NCBI GenBank assembly: GCA_949358305.1
Contig: OX442314.1
Span: 39,033,211 to 39,097,210, forward strand
Origin: Strigamia acuminata
Lineage: Eukaryota; Arthropoda; Chilopoda; Geophilomorpha; Linotaeniidae
Length of the DNA: 64,000 bases
Direction of reading: 5' to 3'
Shown one piece after another: positions 48,815 to 59,736 of this stretch (positions within the stretch are counted from its first letter, which is position 1; each line of letters opens with the position of its first letter). The notes beneath the pieces are model-generated. The model had not been told where the DNA came from, did not search any database, and saw nothing but the letters and a program-made list of their open reading frames with translations. Both the position numbers and the translations under genes were made by a program.

Positions 48815-49154
48815 CCGCTTTAGTTAGTTGTCTAAAATAGACTAACTTTTATTTATAGGAACAAGATATACATAGGACAAATCAATAAAACGATAAATGA
48901 TCCTCAAGAGAAACGCAATGCCCACGGACAAATTAATGTAATTTATTTTGCCAAGCTCTATAAATATGCCACACACAAGATGTTTAACATCATTTCACTG
49001 CAATAATGAAAGCACTATCATAATCACTCATTACTACATTCATAGTTAAATCAGGACAGCGATAATAAATAGCTTTAAAAAAAAGTCAAGGTCTTCACAT
49101 CTGTTGAGTTTGTATAATTAAGTGCAGAACAGGATATCTCTTTTGAAATTCACC
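48815..49154. other. No recognisable gene
   Basis: AT-rich spacer between two transposase fragments. Confidence 0.4.
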
Positions 49155-49460
49155 CTAAACTAAGTTTAACATTTTGTACTTATATGGATTAGTGCAGTGA
49201 GTATCATCAATGCAAAGAACAGTTGTGACCCCTTCTTTCATAATTTCAAGTTGAGATTTACAAGTTAGTCTGAAAACCAAAAAGAAACAAATCTGAGATT
49301 TTTGGTAAAACATTTGTACCTGGATTTCCAATGACCACATCGCAACCTTCAGGCTTGTATAACAGTTTTGGATCATACTTTTCAGCCTGCAGTTGGTTTG
49401 CTATCAACGTAATTGAGGTTGCATCATCTGAGTGCAAACGTGAACTTCCCTTAAGCTAAC
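49155..49460 (-). pseudogene. MULE-type transposase fragment
   Basis: Two pieces separated by a GT...AG interval: RLHSDDATSITLIANQL...YDPKLLYKPEGCD, then KSQLEIMKEGVTTVLCIDDTHCTNPYKY. The IDxTH-x-TN block is the first catalytic region of MULE-type DDE transposases in animals, and LLYKPxG precedes it in that family. The splice join appears out of phase by one base. A C-terminal fragment of a similar protein lies at 52590-52823. Confidence 0.6.
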
Positions 49461-49584
49461 GATTAATTTCTTTTAGGTTTCTAAGACTTACAAAATGTTC
49501 TTTGGTCAATTTATTTTCATGATTTTTTCTTATGAAAATATTTTGTTGCAACATTCTCAATTTCTGCTGGTGGGATCCCTAATG

Positions 49585-49775
49585 ACAACTGTACTTTTAG
49601 GAAATTTCAAGATCAATAATGAGTGGATGATGCTTTGTTAATTCAAAGGTTAAAGGATGATTTTTGTGATGAAATAAATTTGACAAATAATTTTCCAGAA
49701 TTCTTATTCTTGGATTCTTTGGAGTGTGAACCTAAATCATCAATCGAAGAGACTAAACTAATGGATGTGATATGA
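49585..49775 (+). repeat. Coding-like dispersed repeat, copy 1
   Basis: About 150 bp here match 52240-52385 closely. The shared frame reads DDALLIQ(R/K)LKDD and DEINLTN-x-FPEFLF; this copy continues with LDSLECEPKSSIEETKL. Probably an exon of a mobile-element protein. Confidence 0.5.
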
Positions 49776-49857
49776 TAAAAAGGCAAGCACAAAACATTAA
49801 AACATGGATTAAAATATGTGGATTAAAATATGTGGATTCTAAGAAAAAAGACACCAG

Positions 49858-50046
49858 TTATATATTAAACAAAACAATAGCTATGTCCGAACGATGGGCG
49901 TTTATTGTGCTGAGAGCTAGTTTGTCCATAAAAAGAGAAGTAAGATAGTTTGCAAATTCTATGGCAGATGGTCGAATAGGTTTAACATTGTGTCTTGTAG
50001 ACCAGCAGCACCAGGATTTCCAGTTGCGCATACGAATATCGCGCAT
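49858..50046 (-). pseudogene. Tyrosine-recombinase core-binding (N-terminal) fragment
   Basis: The frame reads WKSWCCWSTRHNVKPIRPSAIEFANYLTSLF and LALSTINAHRSDIA, the SAM-like core-binding pattern of tyrosine recombinases in DIRS/Ngaro/Crypton-type elements. The catalytic part is not present. Confidence 0.55.
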
Positions 50047-50049
50047 GTT

Positions 50050-51620
50050 ATGGAAGCCCGTGGTTAGGGATTACGTAACAAAACGTAACAAATGTCAATT
50101 CAAATTTAGTGGCATGTCCTGGCTAATAATTGTACTGTAATTAAATTTGTAAAAAATAAGTTACAAAATAAAAGGAGCTTATATTGACAAAATTGAAGTT
50201 ATCACATATCTTTTTTATTATTTTAAAAAAAGTTATCACAGATATGTTTTTTATTATTTAAAGTTATCACAAATTTTCCAAGGTATTACTGGAAGTTAAA
50301 GCTGCCTGGTATAAAATTGTGGGCACCTCTGACAATTTTTTTTAAATTTTATTTTCCATACAGCTTTAAAAAAATTTAAATTGTGGTAACTCACCTGACA
50401 GATTACTCATAATGCAAAAGCTGTTACACACATGAGTTGTCACAAAATTTATAATTGGTTCATTTGCCAAATTTCCTATACCAAATAAAGTTGGAATACA
50501 ATAGTTTTTTATTACTATTAGAATAGTTCCCTGTCCTCTTACCAAAAGGCGTAAAATTCTCGCTTTGGGTGGGCTCATTGGTCGAGGCTCGCATTGTACA
50601 TTTTGCCATTAGAAGGTTGCTTAGTCTGGTTTGAGGTTTGATACTCGCATTGAACGCATTCCTCTCCGACCAGTCTACTGGCGCGTCCTCTAGCACTGAC
50701 TGGTAGGAACGGGAAAATTTTTTTATTATTTTTTTCATCATTATATTTGAAGTACATAAGTACGGAAAGTAATCACGATTCATTTCATCGGCTCAAATAC
50801 AATCGTTTGCAACGAAATAAGCAAATTAATCGGAAAAGATTGCTGTATTAAAAATAATTTAGAAATAACGGGTGACAAATATATTACACGACTGCGGCCT
50901 GCGGATGCACTGAATGTAAAAACTCCATTTTCGGCGCCCCGATCAAGTTGACAAAAATACACAATTCACTTTAGTTATTGAAAGGGAAAATATGTTAGTT
51001 CTTCTAGAATAGATATTTCATTTTAACTAATAGTTTAGATCATGACAAATCATTACTATTCCTGAGCGTTCTGATCCACGACTTTCGTGATCGGCTCATT
51101 GGATGGCAAGTTGGATGGCGCCTGTGTCTGTTCGGATAATTAATACAAAAAAAAAAAAAAAAAAAATGCTAGTTGCATGAAAGTAAGATCTAACTTTGTA
51201 TGGCTTACAAAGTCAGGAATGAGCACAAGGGCTAAATCCAGAATCACAATTATCAACCTAGGAAATGGTATTTTTAAAGAGTGAAAACAACTGTGACATG
51301 AACTGGTGAAAAGGAGACTTGAACTAACTATTTCATCATTGCACAGGATGCACGTACTGTGCAGAATCCTAAGGCATCTAATGATCACATGACTTTTATA
51401 CAAAAACACTTACCGGTATTTATTCTGACTCATACAAATTGTGCAATAATATAAAAAACACCTTTTTGATTAGCAAACTCAGATATTTCAAGTTAAACTT
51501 AAGGTCCAATAATATAATTCTTTAAAACACTTTTCTTCTTTATAAAAAATAATTAAGTTCTTTTTAGTTAAGATTACTTACTTAATTTCATTTCATAAAC
51601 CTAATAGAACACACTGGATA
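50050..51620. other. No recognisable gene
   Basis: AT-rich, with a poly-A run of about 20 at 51149-51168 and a TACCGGTA palindrome at 51411-51418. Short frames lack domain features. Confidence 0.35.
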
Positions 51621-51627
51621 CATTAAA

Positions 51628-51891
51628 ATGTCAGTATCTGAAGTGAAGAAAGGAAGGCCAGTAAAGCAAGGACTCAGACGAGGTTCAGTTCACTGTTGTT
51701 ATGGAAGTGACAACAGATTGAAATCATTATCTGATGATATCCGATTTTATCCGTTCCCAAAGCCATGTTTGCCATATCGAAAAGGGCTAATAAACTCCAA
51801 ATCTGTCCACATCAGCCAATGTCAAAGTTGTAGTAAGTGTGACAGATGGATAAAATTATGCAAAAGAAATGATGGAAGATTTAAGTCATAG
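51628..51891 (+). CDS. THAP-like zinc finger, first-exon-type fragment
   Basis: ATG at 51628, 87 residues. CC-x-x-x-x..., FYPFPKP and CDRWIKLCKR follow the C2CH THAP layout, but the spacing is extended and the final Cys-x-x-His is not clear. It may be a degraded THAP domain of a P-like element or a lineage variant. There is no downstream continuation. Confidence 0.4.
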   Translation: MSVSEVKKGRPVKQGLRRGSVHCCYGSDNRLKSLSDDIRFYPFPKPCLPYRKGLINSKSVHISQCQSCSKCDRWIKLCKRNDGRFKS

Positions 51892-52225
51892 TTTTATAAC
51901 ACGTAATAAAAATACATTTAAAAGTTTTAAAATCAGTTCTTTAAGTTGTATTTTTTAAAACAAAACAATAAATTAATTAGTTAATAAAAATCACATTTCT
52001 TAATAAATCTTGCAATTTTTTCATGGCCCTAAATAAGCACATGGCTTGGTCAGCTGAAATTAAAAAAGATGTATGAAAACTTAAGCAGGGAGAAGATTAA
52101 TTTAGTTTTAGAATATGTAATACTTCATATACTTACTGTTTGACAAAGGTTTTGCCATTAAAAGCATCAAAACGAATCAAATTTTCAATTTTACATCTCT
52201 GGTTTTCACTATTCCTATTGAAAAG

Positions 52226-52444
52226 ATGTATGAAAAGTCCCTAATGACAACTGTCAGTTTAGGAAATTTCAAGTGCTATAATGGAGTGGATGATGCTTTG
52301 TTAATTCAAAAGTTAAAGGATGATTTATGTGATGAAATAAATTTGACAAATTACTTTCCAGAATTCTTATTTTGTGTTGTCAAAATTCGTACTGGACATT
52401 CCATTCAGTCATTCTTCTGCCTGAATTTTGACTTGTGCAGCTGA
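52226..52444 (+). repeat. Coding-like dispersed repeat, copy 2
   Basis: ATG-starting frame of 72 codons sharing about 150 bp with 49585-49760 (LLIQKLKDDLCDEINLTNYFPEFLF), then diverging. It is on the same strand as the THAP-like fragment 340 bp upstream, so the two may come from one element. Confidence 0.4.
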
Positions 52445-52589
52445 CTATCTTTGCATATTTTGATTGTTAATTATTTCAAATATTCTCTCATTCTGTGGTA
52501 AAGGTGAAGACATATGATCTGTATTCGTCTGTATTGAGACCATGAAACACTTATTCTTCATAGACTACCTCCTTTGACTTATGATGTTG

Positions 52590-52823
52590 TTAAGAAACTG
52601 ATTTCATGCTGTCCACTCTTGCATGAGGTAATTTTGCAAGATACTCAGCATCTAATGCTTGTCTCTTTGCTCGTTTAGCCTCTTCTTGGGCTTGAAGAGT
52701 TATTATTTTTAACTCCTTATTTTCCAGATTCAAAGCAGCTGTCCGAATTTTAAGATATAATGCAGCGTGGAATGATTCTACTGCGTTATTAGTACGTTGA
52801 TGTTGTCCATGTACTTCAACACC
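52590..52823 (-). pseudogene. MULE-type transposase C-terminal fragment
   Basis: The frame contains HQRTNNAVESFHAALY, a conserved C-terminal block of animal MULE-like transposases, then an Ala/Glu/Lys-rich helix and a stop. No ATG or upstream catalytic part lies in phase. Confidence 0.55.
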
Positions 52824-52984
52824 ACTTCAACACCAATCCGCTGAAGCCTTGTCTCATTTGTCAAGGCTAGCATATAAACGGCGGCATGTCTCCCGTGGGG
52901 ATCCTGTGTTCCACACTATACGCCTGACGCCTTCTTTTCTTTAGTGCTCGTGATTGCTCAAGAGTCACAGTAGAAGCACGTGAC

Positions 52985-53086
52985 GGTCCGGAAGGCACAG
53001 AACTACTTTTCCACGTAGTAGAACACAGTACACAGTTAGGCATAAACCGGCTGGAATAGGTCAACTTTATGGTGGTTTTGAGTATA
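52985..53086. repeat. Right half of the 54063 MITE family
   Basis: Sequence from AAGGCACAGAACTACTTTT to GGTGGTTTTGAGTATA matches the right ~100 bp of the MITE at 54063-54288. The left half is absent. Confidence 0.65.
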
Positions 53087-53189
53087 CTTATCTCCGAAAG
53101 ATCAGAAAGTCTAACGTCTCTTCGTTGTAGATAATCTCTTATAAGTGTCCCCACTACACCTTCAAAAATTGGTGCACAAAAAGACATCT

Positions 53190-54060
53190 AATTTTTAAAA
53201 AAAAATTAATGCTGTTTTAAAAATATAAAAATCTCTTTTACCAGTTCTCTCATCCACAGGGGGCCTATGCAACGTCCTAGGGAAATTTTGCTAGTGGCCA
53301 AATGACTCTATACTGTATATAAATATATATATAAAAAAGAGAAGATAAAAAAATTAAAATTAAGTTGGATTAAAAAAAAAATCAATTTACAATTACGATG
53401 TAATAAAATCCTCTAACGATTGCAGCACTTAAAAATTCTAAACACTTTTTTTTTAAACCAGAGTTTGTTTTTGCGAAAAACGTATAACACTAAAACTAAT
53501 AGTAAACTAATAGTAAACTCTATAGCGTAGCAGTAAAAACTAATGTGAGCTTCAGTCTCGTTTCGCAATTTAACTCGAACAAGCTGCATCAATATGGTTT
53601 TCCCAGCTAGAGCTTCGCCATAGTGTGAGCAGAGAGCGAACATGCATCGCCAAAACCGGGTTTTTCTGTTTACTAGCCTAACTGTTGTTATTCAAGAGTC
53701 ACACGGTGGAAATCCAGTAAATAAGTGGGGGAGACCAGTAGGAAACACTTCATACAGAGCGTTTATTTCACCTCGTAAAACGCCGCCATCTTTGAACATG
53801 AATGACGCAACAACATGCAAGCACAAATAAAGAAAACCAAAAAGGACACCAGATGGTACCACATACACTCATAACAAAGTATATCAACAAGAATACCACG
53901 GTACTATATCACATAATATTACCAATATTCAACACTAACAATATAAACCGCCAGGTTTATTTCGACATTGCTTTTGTGTGTTAAGAATAGTATTGTCCAG
54001 GCTATTGTTAATGTCATCGTAAATGCAAACTTTTCGTCATCGCGGTTCCACAACATTAAA
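53190..54060. other. No recognisable gene
   Basis: AT-rich sequence with short TA repeats near 53320 and no supported coding frame. Confidence 0.35.
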
Positions 54061-54062
54061 GG

Positions 54063-54288
54063 TATACTCAAAACCACCACAACGTTGACCTATTGTTCGA
54101 GCCGTATCACTGGTGTAGTGGCACAAAAAAGTAGCTCATAACGTCGTATTTGTAAAGAACTCCAGACATTGTGATCGATTACCAACATTGTCAAAGGCAC
54201 AGAACTACTTTTTCATGTAGTAGAACACAGTACACAGTTAGGCGTAAACCGGCTGGAATAGGTCAACGTTGTGGTGGTTTTGAGTATA
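54063..54288. mobile_element. 226-bp MITE with 32-bp perfect terminal inverted repeats
   Basis: Left end TATACTCAAAACCACCACAACG... and right end ...CGTTGTGGTGGTTTTGAGTATA are perfect complements over about 32 bp. The terminal TA is consistent with TA target duplication of Tc1/mariner-type elements. Partial copies lie at 10677-10790 and 52985-53086. Confidence 0.85.
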
Positions 54289-54289
54289 C

Positions 54290-54700
54290 AAGAAATACCT
54301 ATTTTAGAAGAGAATATTGTTACGTGGCCCAGGGGTGATTTGGACCACGTAATTGTTTGTTTGACTAACAGCTACTAAATGACAGAGAAGGAGACTCAAG
54401 TTAGAAATGATAAAAAGAACACTTCTTTATTCTGATATAACTTCTCTACTATTATACAAAAGACTAAATAACTTAAACACTAAGTAATGCTAAACAATAT
54501 AAAAAAACACTAATTTAATGTTATAAAAATGTTTAATATTCTCGAAAATTCACGATAGATTCGTTTCAATTTACACTATTTCGGCGCACTATTCAGTTCG
54601 TAACATATTCGTTCAATTCAAAGTAACCTCCTTTCAATTCAAACAATTCACAGTTGTTATTTCCACAAAGTTCGCTTCGAATTTTGGGTCGGTTCACCTT
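54290..54700. other. AT-rich spacer
   Basis: No gene or repeat recognised; contains the probable 3' flank of the minus-strand gene model at 54709. Confidence 0.35.
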
Positions 54701-54708
54701 GCAAAAAT

Positions 54709-55860
54709 TCAATAAAATGCATGATAATCGGTCTTGCTTGCTTTCTTAAACGGCGTGACCGGAAGATTGCCAAATCCTTCATGCGCGTAGCACTTCTTCT
54801 GACCTTCGTTCAAGTGGCCCCAACCAGAGCATACTGGACAAAGCAAGCGATTTGGAAACGTGCGGCACATCGGGTGGTCGGGATGGTAGTCCGGCATGAG
54901 TGTTGGTCCACGTTCAAAAAGCCTGGGCATGGGATACGGACAAACAGCGTCTTCGTTGGCGCGTATTATCGTCCTCCTTATCCTTTTTGGCTTTCTTTGT
55001 TTACCGGTTGGTAGACCCGTTGTTGAAACTCGTACAGCGACTCGACAGACTTGACCGAAGTCAACGCCATCAAGTTGACACACTGAAAATTATCAAACGA
55101 AAATGAATGTACATGAAAGGTCGGGAAGTGGTCGCGCGCGTCATCGTGCGTTTTATTCTTACCTTGCCAGACAACTTCTCTAACATGGATTCGACCGTGT
55201 CCATCGCAATAGACGACAAAAGAATACCACCATCGCGCGTTTTCTCGGCGACCGGTTCGGCGTCATCCCACCCCCGCTCCTGTTCCACTGATCTCGCCTC
55301 CGCCACCTCCACCTCCACCTCACCCATAGCCACTTCCACTTTCGCTTCCACTCCGTCCACGTCCATCTCTCTATCCTTTTCAGTTATCTCCGCCTCCACC
55401 TCCATATCGTACACGTCCGTCTCAACCCTGTCCAGATCATATACCATCTGCTCCAACTTTCTCTCCACCGACCTCAACTGGCCCATCATCTCCTTTTTGC
55501 TACGCCACTTCCCACCCATGCGCTTTGCGATCCTTTTAACTCGTTTTGTCGTCATCGCAAATCTCGCAAATCTCAGATTTCCCGGCTCTTTCCACCGCCT
55601 TCACCACCGTCTTCTTTCCGTGCTGCGGCGGTGGCGGCGATGGCGCATCCTCTCCTTGATATGACTAGAAAGAAAGAAAAAAAACGAACAGAAATTAAAA
55701 AAAAAAAAAAAAAAAAAAAATAAGATGAGTAAATAAATAGATTGATGGACAAATAAAACAGACGAATAAATCAGTACCTTGTTAACTTGCGCCGGATCGT
55801 CCAACTCCCCATGACCCATTAAACAAACGCGTTTAGATGGAACGGTCTCGGTGTAAGACA
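54709..55860 (-). CDS. Doubtful multi-exon gene: acidic coiled coil plus zinc-finger-like C-terminus
   Basis: Possible minus-strand exons: ~55860-55779 (SKRVCLMGHGELDDPAQVNK, donor AAG-GTACTG), ~55665-55530 (APSPPPPQHGKKTVVKAVERAG...ICEICDDDK), 55555-55168 (RSVERKLEQMVYDLDRVETDVYD, then a Val/Glu-rich acidic stretch, ending LEKLSGK at GTAAGA) and 55082-54709 after TTTTCAG. The last contains LLCPVCSGWGHLNEGQKKCYAHEGF, a C-x2-C...C-x2-H pattern. Reading frames do not join cleanly at two junctions, so either my splice sites are wrong or the gene is broken. I recognise no family. A 24-base poly-A/T run lies in the first intron. Confidence 0.3.
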
Positions 55861-55869
55861 ATTGGTAGA

Positions 55870-56670
55870 AGAAGGGCGAAATAAAAAATTAACATTCGAA
55901 TTGATAATTGGTCAAGACGCTGGGTCAGTCATCTCGGTCGCGCGTAGTAACAGCGCGCCGGGTACACGCGTCTAATCGAGGTCCTCCGTTTACCCATTTA
56001 TAAAGAAAGAGAAAATAAATAAACGTAATTTAATGAGAAGCAAATACTTGTAGATGCAAATAAAACGTAGGGAAGAGGAAGGGAAATAAAAACTCAAACC
56101 AAACAAAACCAAACAGAGTTTGAAACTGCGCGGATAATTTTAGAGCAGCGTGACTAAGTCTGTCTCGACGTGCCAAAAATGCCAAAACAACGACGAAGTA
56201 TATGTTAAACGAATGCTGCTTCTTTCTTCGTTTGCTTCTCTATTTGTCTGTCTGTTCGTTGTGTGAAAATAAAACAAATTGGTCGATTACATACGTCGAG
56301 TCCGGAATGACTTAAGGCGACTCGAACGCCATGCAGTAATTCACGGCAGGCAATGTTAACCAACCACGCTGCCTGTGTGGTCCTCGACCATGTGATCAGT
56401 GGTTGGATTGGGTTGGGTTGCTGCAAAGCAACTCAGCGACCTAGGCGATAACACGGTCCACACGTGTGCTCAGCCAGACAATTCAACTATAAATGAAAAA
56501 AATAAATTTTAATTTCAATTTTAAATAAATAAATTTTACCCCTTTTTTTGCAAGAAGTGACAAACAAAACAGCGCGCCCTCTATTATTTCCGTCGTGCAA
56601 ATAAGGACAGCATTCCTGTTGCTCTCTCATTGGTCGAAATTTCCGATTGTTGTCGGCAGACTGTGCGTAC
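55870..56670. other. No recognisable gene
   Basis: Possible 5' flank of the gene model on the left. Nothing else is supported. Confidence 0.35.
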
Positions 56671-57786
56671 TACACTGTAAAAAATAAAGGTGTAAAATAA
56701 CTCCATTTAGGGTGTTTTGAGGTTGCAACTAACTGAACACTTTTTTCAGTGCTCCTTGCTTTGAAGTGTTCATTCAACACCCTAGTATTAGGGTGTTTTG
56801 CTACTCCGACTAGGGTGTTCCAAAAAAAAACATGTGTTTCTGTTACACCCTTTAAATGGGTGTTATTTAATTCTCAGAAATGTGTGGTTTACTAGAAATT
56901 TTTCATTCTCAACCCCATAACCTAGCTGTTCACCCAGGCAGTGTAAAACAAACATAATAAAAATACATTTTGCCAAAATAATGAAAAACCCAAACCAAAC
57001 CCAAACCCAAACGCCAATGCAGCCATAAAATTTGACCCTAATACATCACCGGCCATTTTAAACAATCAATTGTGATGAAATCACAATTTATTCAATTTAC
57101 ATCCAAAGTCACAATTAAATGCATTTTAATGCATTCATCAGCATTAGAGAAGGCAAAAAGAATTCAATGCCTTGGTTGAAAATTTGATACAATTTCATAT
57201 GGAGGTGGATATCGAAACACACCTCAATTACCCTGGTGCGTGATTGTTTAAATTGCAAACTTAAAATGGAAAATGAAAGAATCTTTAGCAACTTTTCTAT
57301 TTAAGTTGCTTCAAATAACATTTGATTTAATTCTTCAAGCATAATTCATAATTTTTGGAAAACACTCATCAAAATAAAAGGATGTAAAATAACACTCATC
57401 AAAACAAACTTTGTTGAGGGTGTTAGCTAACACTCAAAATTTTGCACCCCATTCATGAGTGTTGAGAAACACTCAAAATTTTGCACCCCATTCATGAGTG
57501 TTGAGAAACACCCAAAAATTGCTAAAGAACACCCAATCTGGGGGTGCTTTTTGAACACCCTAGGGTGTTACGAGCAGAAAACACCCTCTCTTGATTTTTA
57601 CACCCTCTTAAGGGAGATTTATCAGTCTACACCCTCAAAGATGTACTATTTTGAAAACTTTTACACCCACAAAAATATAAAGGAGTAATTATACACCTTT
57701 TATGTACTTAAAGTAGAACCTAGTAGAAAACACCCAGCAGAAATTTGTCTGAACACCCCTCTGACACCTTTATTTTTTACAGTGTA
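56671..57786. mobile_element. 1.1-kb non-autonomous DNA transposon with internal GGTGTT motifs
   Basis: Perfect 23-bp inverted ends TACACTGTAAAAAATAAAGGTGT (56671-56693) and complement (57764-57786). If the TA is the target duplication, the element starts CACTG and ends CAGTG. The interior holds many AGGGTGTT and AACACCCT motifs in both orientations and no ORF of note. CACTG ends suggest CACTA/EnSpm; the TA flank suggests Tc1/mariner. The superfamily is left open. Confidence 0.85.
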
Positions 57787-57842
57787 CCATATCCCCACTA
57801 AATAAGTGCCCATTTCCCCATCACATTAGAAAAACCAGTTCA

Positions 57843-57872
57843 GGTGAGGTTCGCGGGGGGTCAAGGGGGGCG
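57843..57872. repeat. Fragment shared with the 11020 MITE
   Basis: GTGAGGTTCGCGGGGGGTCAAGGGGGGCGC is the complement of the G/C-rich interior of the 203-bp MITE (about 11127-11160). The MITE ends are not present here. Confidence 0.5.
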
Positions 57873-58527
57873 CTTCAATGTCATTAACTTGTTCAAATTT
57901 CTGGAGAAAAGCTGCATTCATCTTTCTAAATTTTTTTTTAAGGCTTTCTACCGTACCTCCAGTGGGTCGACGCTTCATTGTCACTTCTCTCATAATTACT
58001 TCTGAACTTTTTTCAAATAAAACAGTTTGACTAAAACTCTACTTCAACATTTAACTGATTATTTTCCTGTTCATCATGCAACTTCATCTGCAAAAAATGA
58101 ATGTGCTTACAAATTGATTTTAAATATTGAGAATCCGGACAAGTACAACTGTAATCATGAATGCAAATTTAAACAAAGAACAAACTAGACGACAATCTGC
58201 TTTAGGACAAGTTGTTTTTGTTATTACATATGCTTTGTTCGCAAATTTCCATTTACAGCCTTCCCCATTGCTTTCCGTAGTCAGCTCCTCCCGCCGGTAA
58301 TGAATAAAAAATATCATACACTGCTTCTCCCGCCATTTTCTTTTCCACGGCCACGCCCACCATGCCAGGAGAACACTTTCCAAGTCCGAAATGAAAACAG
58401 CAAAGCGTCCAACATAAGCACTCACACACCACTGTCCTCGCAATGGGTCCCATCTTCGTCGCCATTGTAAAATTGCAATAAAGTCCATAGTAATAAGCAC
58501 GCACAGCAAACCGACATAGGTGTTACT
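57873..58527. other. Possible short minus-strand coding exon
   Basis: ATG at 58465 (minus) opens a frame reading MATKMGPIARTVVCECLCWTLCC..., hydrophobic and Cys-rich like a signal peptide, to a stop at 58253, with donor-like GCT-GTAAAT near 58258. It could be a first exon, but there is no other support. The rest shows nothing. Confidence 0.2.
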
Positions 58528-59196
58528 CAGTGTTGTGCGCGGTTCCGGTCCCGGACCGGGACCGGGACCGCGTTCCTTTTGCGGCAAGTACGGACCGGGA
58601 CCGCGGTACTTTTAAAAGGCCGGTCCTGGACCGCGGACCGGGACCGCGTTCCTTTTAAAAGTTCGTGGACCGCGGACCGCTTTTGCGGTACATCTCGCGG
58701 TCCACGAGAAAACACGAGATCGCGAGATATACCGCAAAATACTAGAATTTCGTCGTTTTCAAAATGCGTAGATAAAACGTTCACTGCCTAGCGCAAACGT
58801 CAAACATTAAGCAAACATTCAATCCTATTGAAATGAAATGACAATCGAGTGTAATAGCATTAAAAAACGTTTAAAAACTAATTAAAACTGAAAAAATTAT
58901 GAAAATTTATGAAAAATGCTATTACGCTCGATTGTCATTTCATTTCAATAGGATTGAACGTTTGCTTATGTGTGTTTGACGTTTGCGCTAGGCAGTGAAC
59001 GTTTTACCTACGCATTTTGAAAACGACGAGATTCTAGTATATTGCGGTATATCTCGCGATCTCGTGTTTTCTCGTGGACCGCGAGATGTAACTCAAAAAC
59101 GCGGTCCCGGTCCAGGGACCGCGGACCGGGACCGCGGACCGGGACCGCGGTTCTTTTTAGCTGCCGGAACAGGACCGCGGACCGCGCACAACACTG
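58528..59196. mobile_element. 669-bp hAT-type foldback MITE with 8-bp TSD
   Basis: Starts CAGTGTTGTGCGCGGT and ends ACCGCGCACAACACTG. It is flanked by a perfect 8-bp duplication GTGTTACT (58520-58527 and 59197-59204). The two halves are near-complete inverted copies meeting near 58865-58915, so it can fold into one long hairpin. The outer arms carry many GGACCGCGGACCGGGACC repeats. The CAGTG end and 8-bp TSD indicate the hAT superfamily. Confidence 0.92.
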
Positions 59197-59204
59197 GTGT
59201 TACT

Positions 59205-59736
59205 TTAATCGGAGTCAAACATGGAGTGAGTCTCGTCACTCATACTCTCTAACAGGTAAACTAGCTACTCACAATATAGCGCCCTCTGGCGTTAGGTTAC
59301 ATTACAATCAAGAACAACACTACAGGTCGCTGGGTGGCAAATGGTTTCTCCTCGTAGCGGTGGATGACGGGTGTCTACCTGTTTCGTGGTCGACTTTCAG
59401 AATAGCCGTTTGGTTTGGGCTGCTTTATTTTCTGGGTGACCGTATCTCATCTCGCGAAGTACTGCTCTTTGCGCTTTACAGTAAGACAAAATAAATGCAT
59501 TTTCAGACAAACTAAATAACTTCAGACCAAAAAAATGCATATTAGGGTCTAGGGGCCTGCAGAAATAATCCCCTTGCCATTTAATCCGCCTTAATCCGCC
59601 CCGAGTACGTCTAAATACCGTATACGGGTTCCGCCACTGACGTTCCTAGAACGTTTCAATTTCGTACCGGTATATTACACTAAAAACAGTCGAAACTAAC
59701 ACACAGTAAATTCGTAACTGCGCGCTGGTGCCGGCA
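59205..59736. other. Upstream region of PRPF38A
   Basis: No coding frame is supported. Includes GCGCCCTCTGGCG near 59280 and a TACCGGTA palindrome 65 bp before the ATG (59665-59672). The promoter presumably lies here. Confidence 0.35.
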
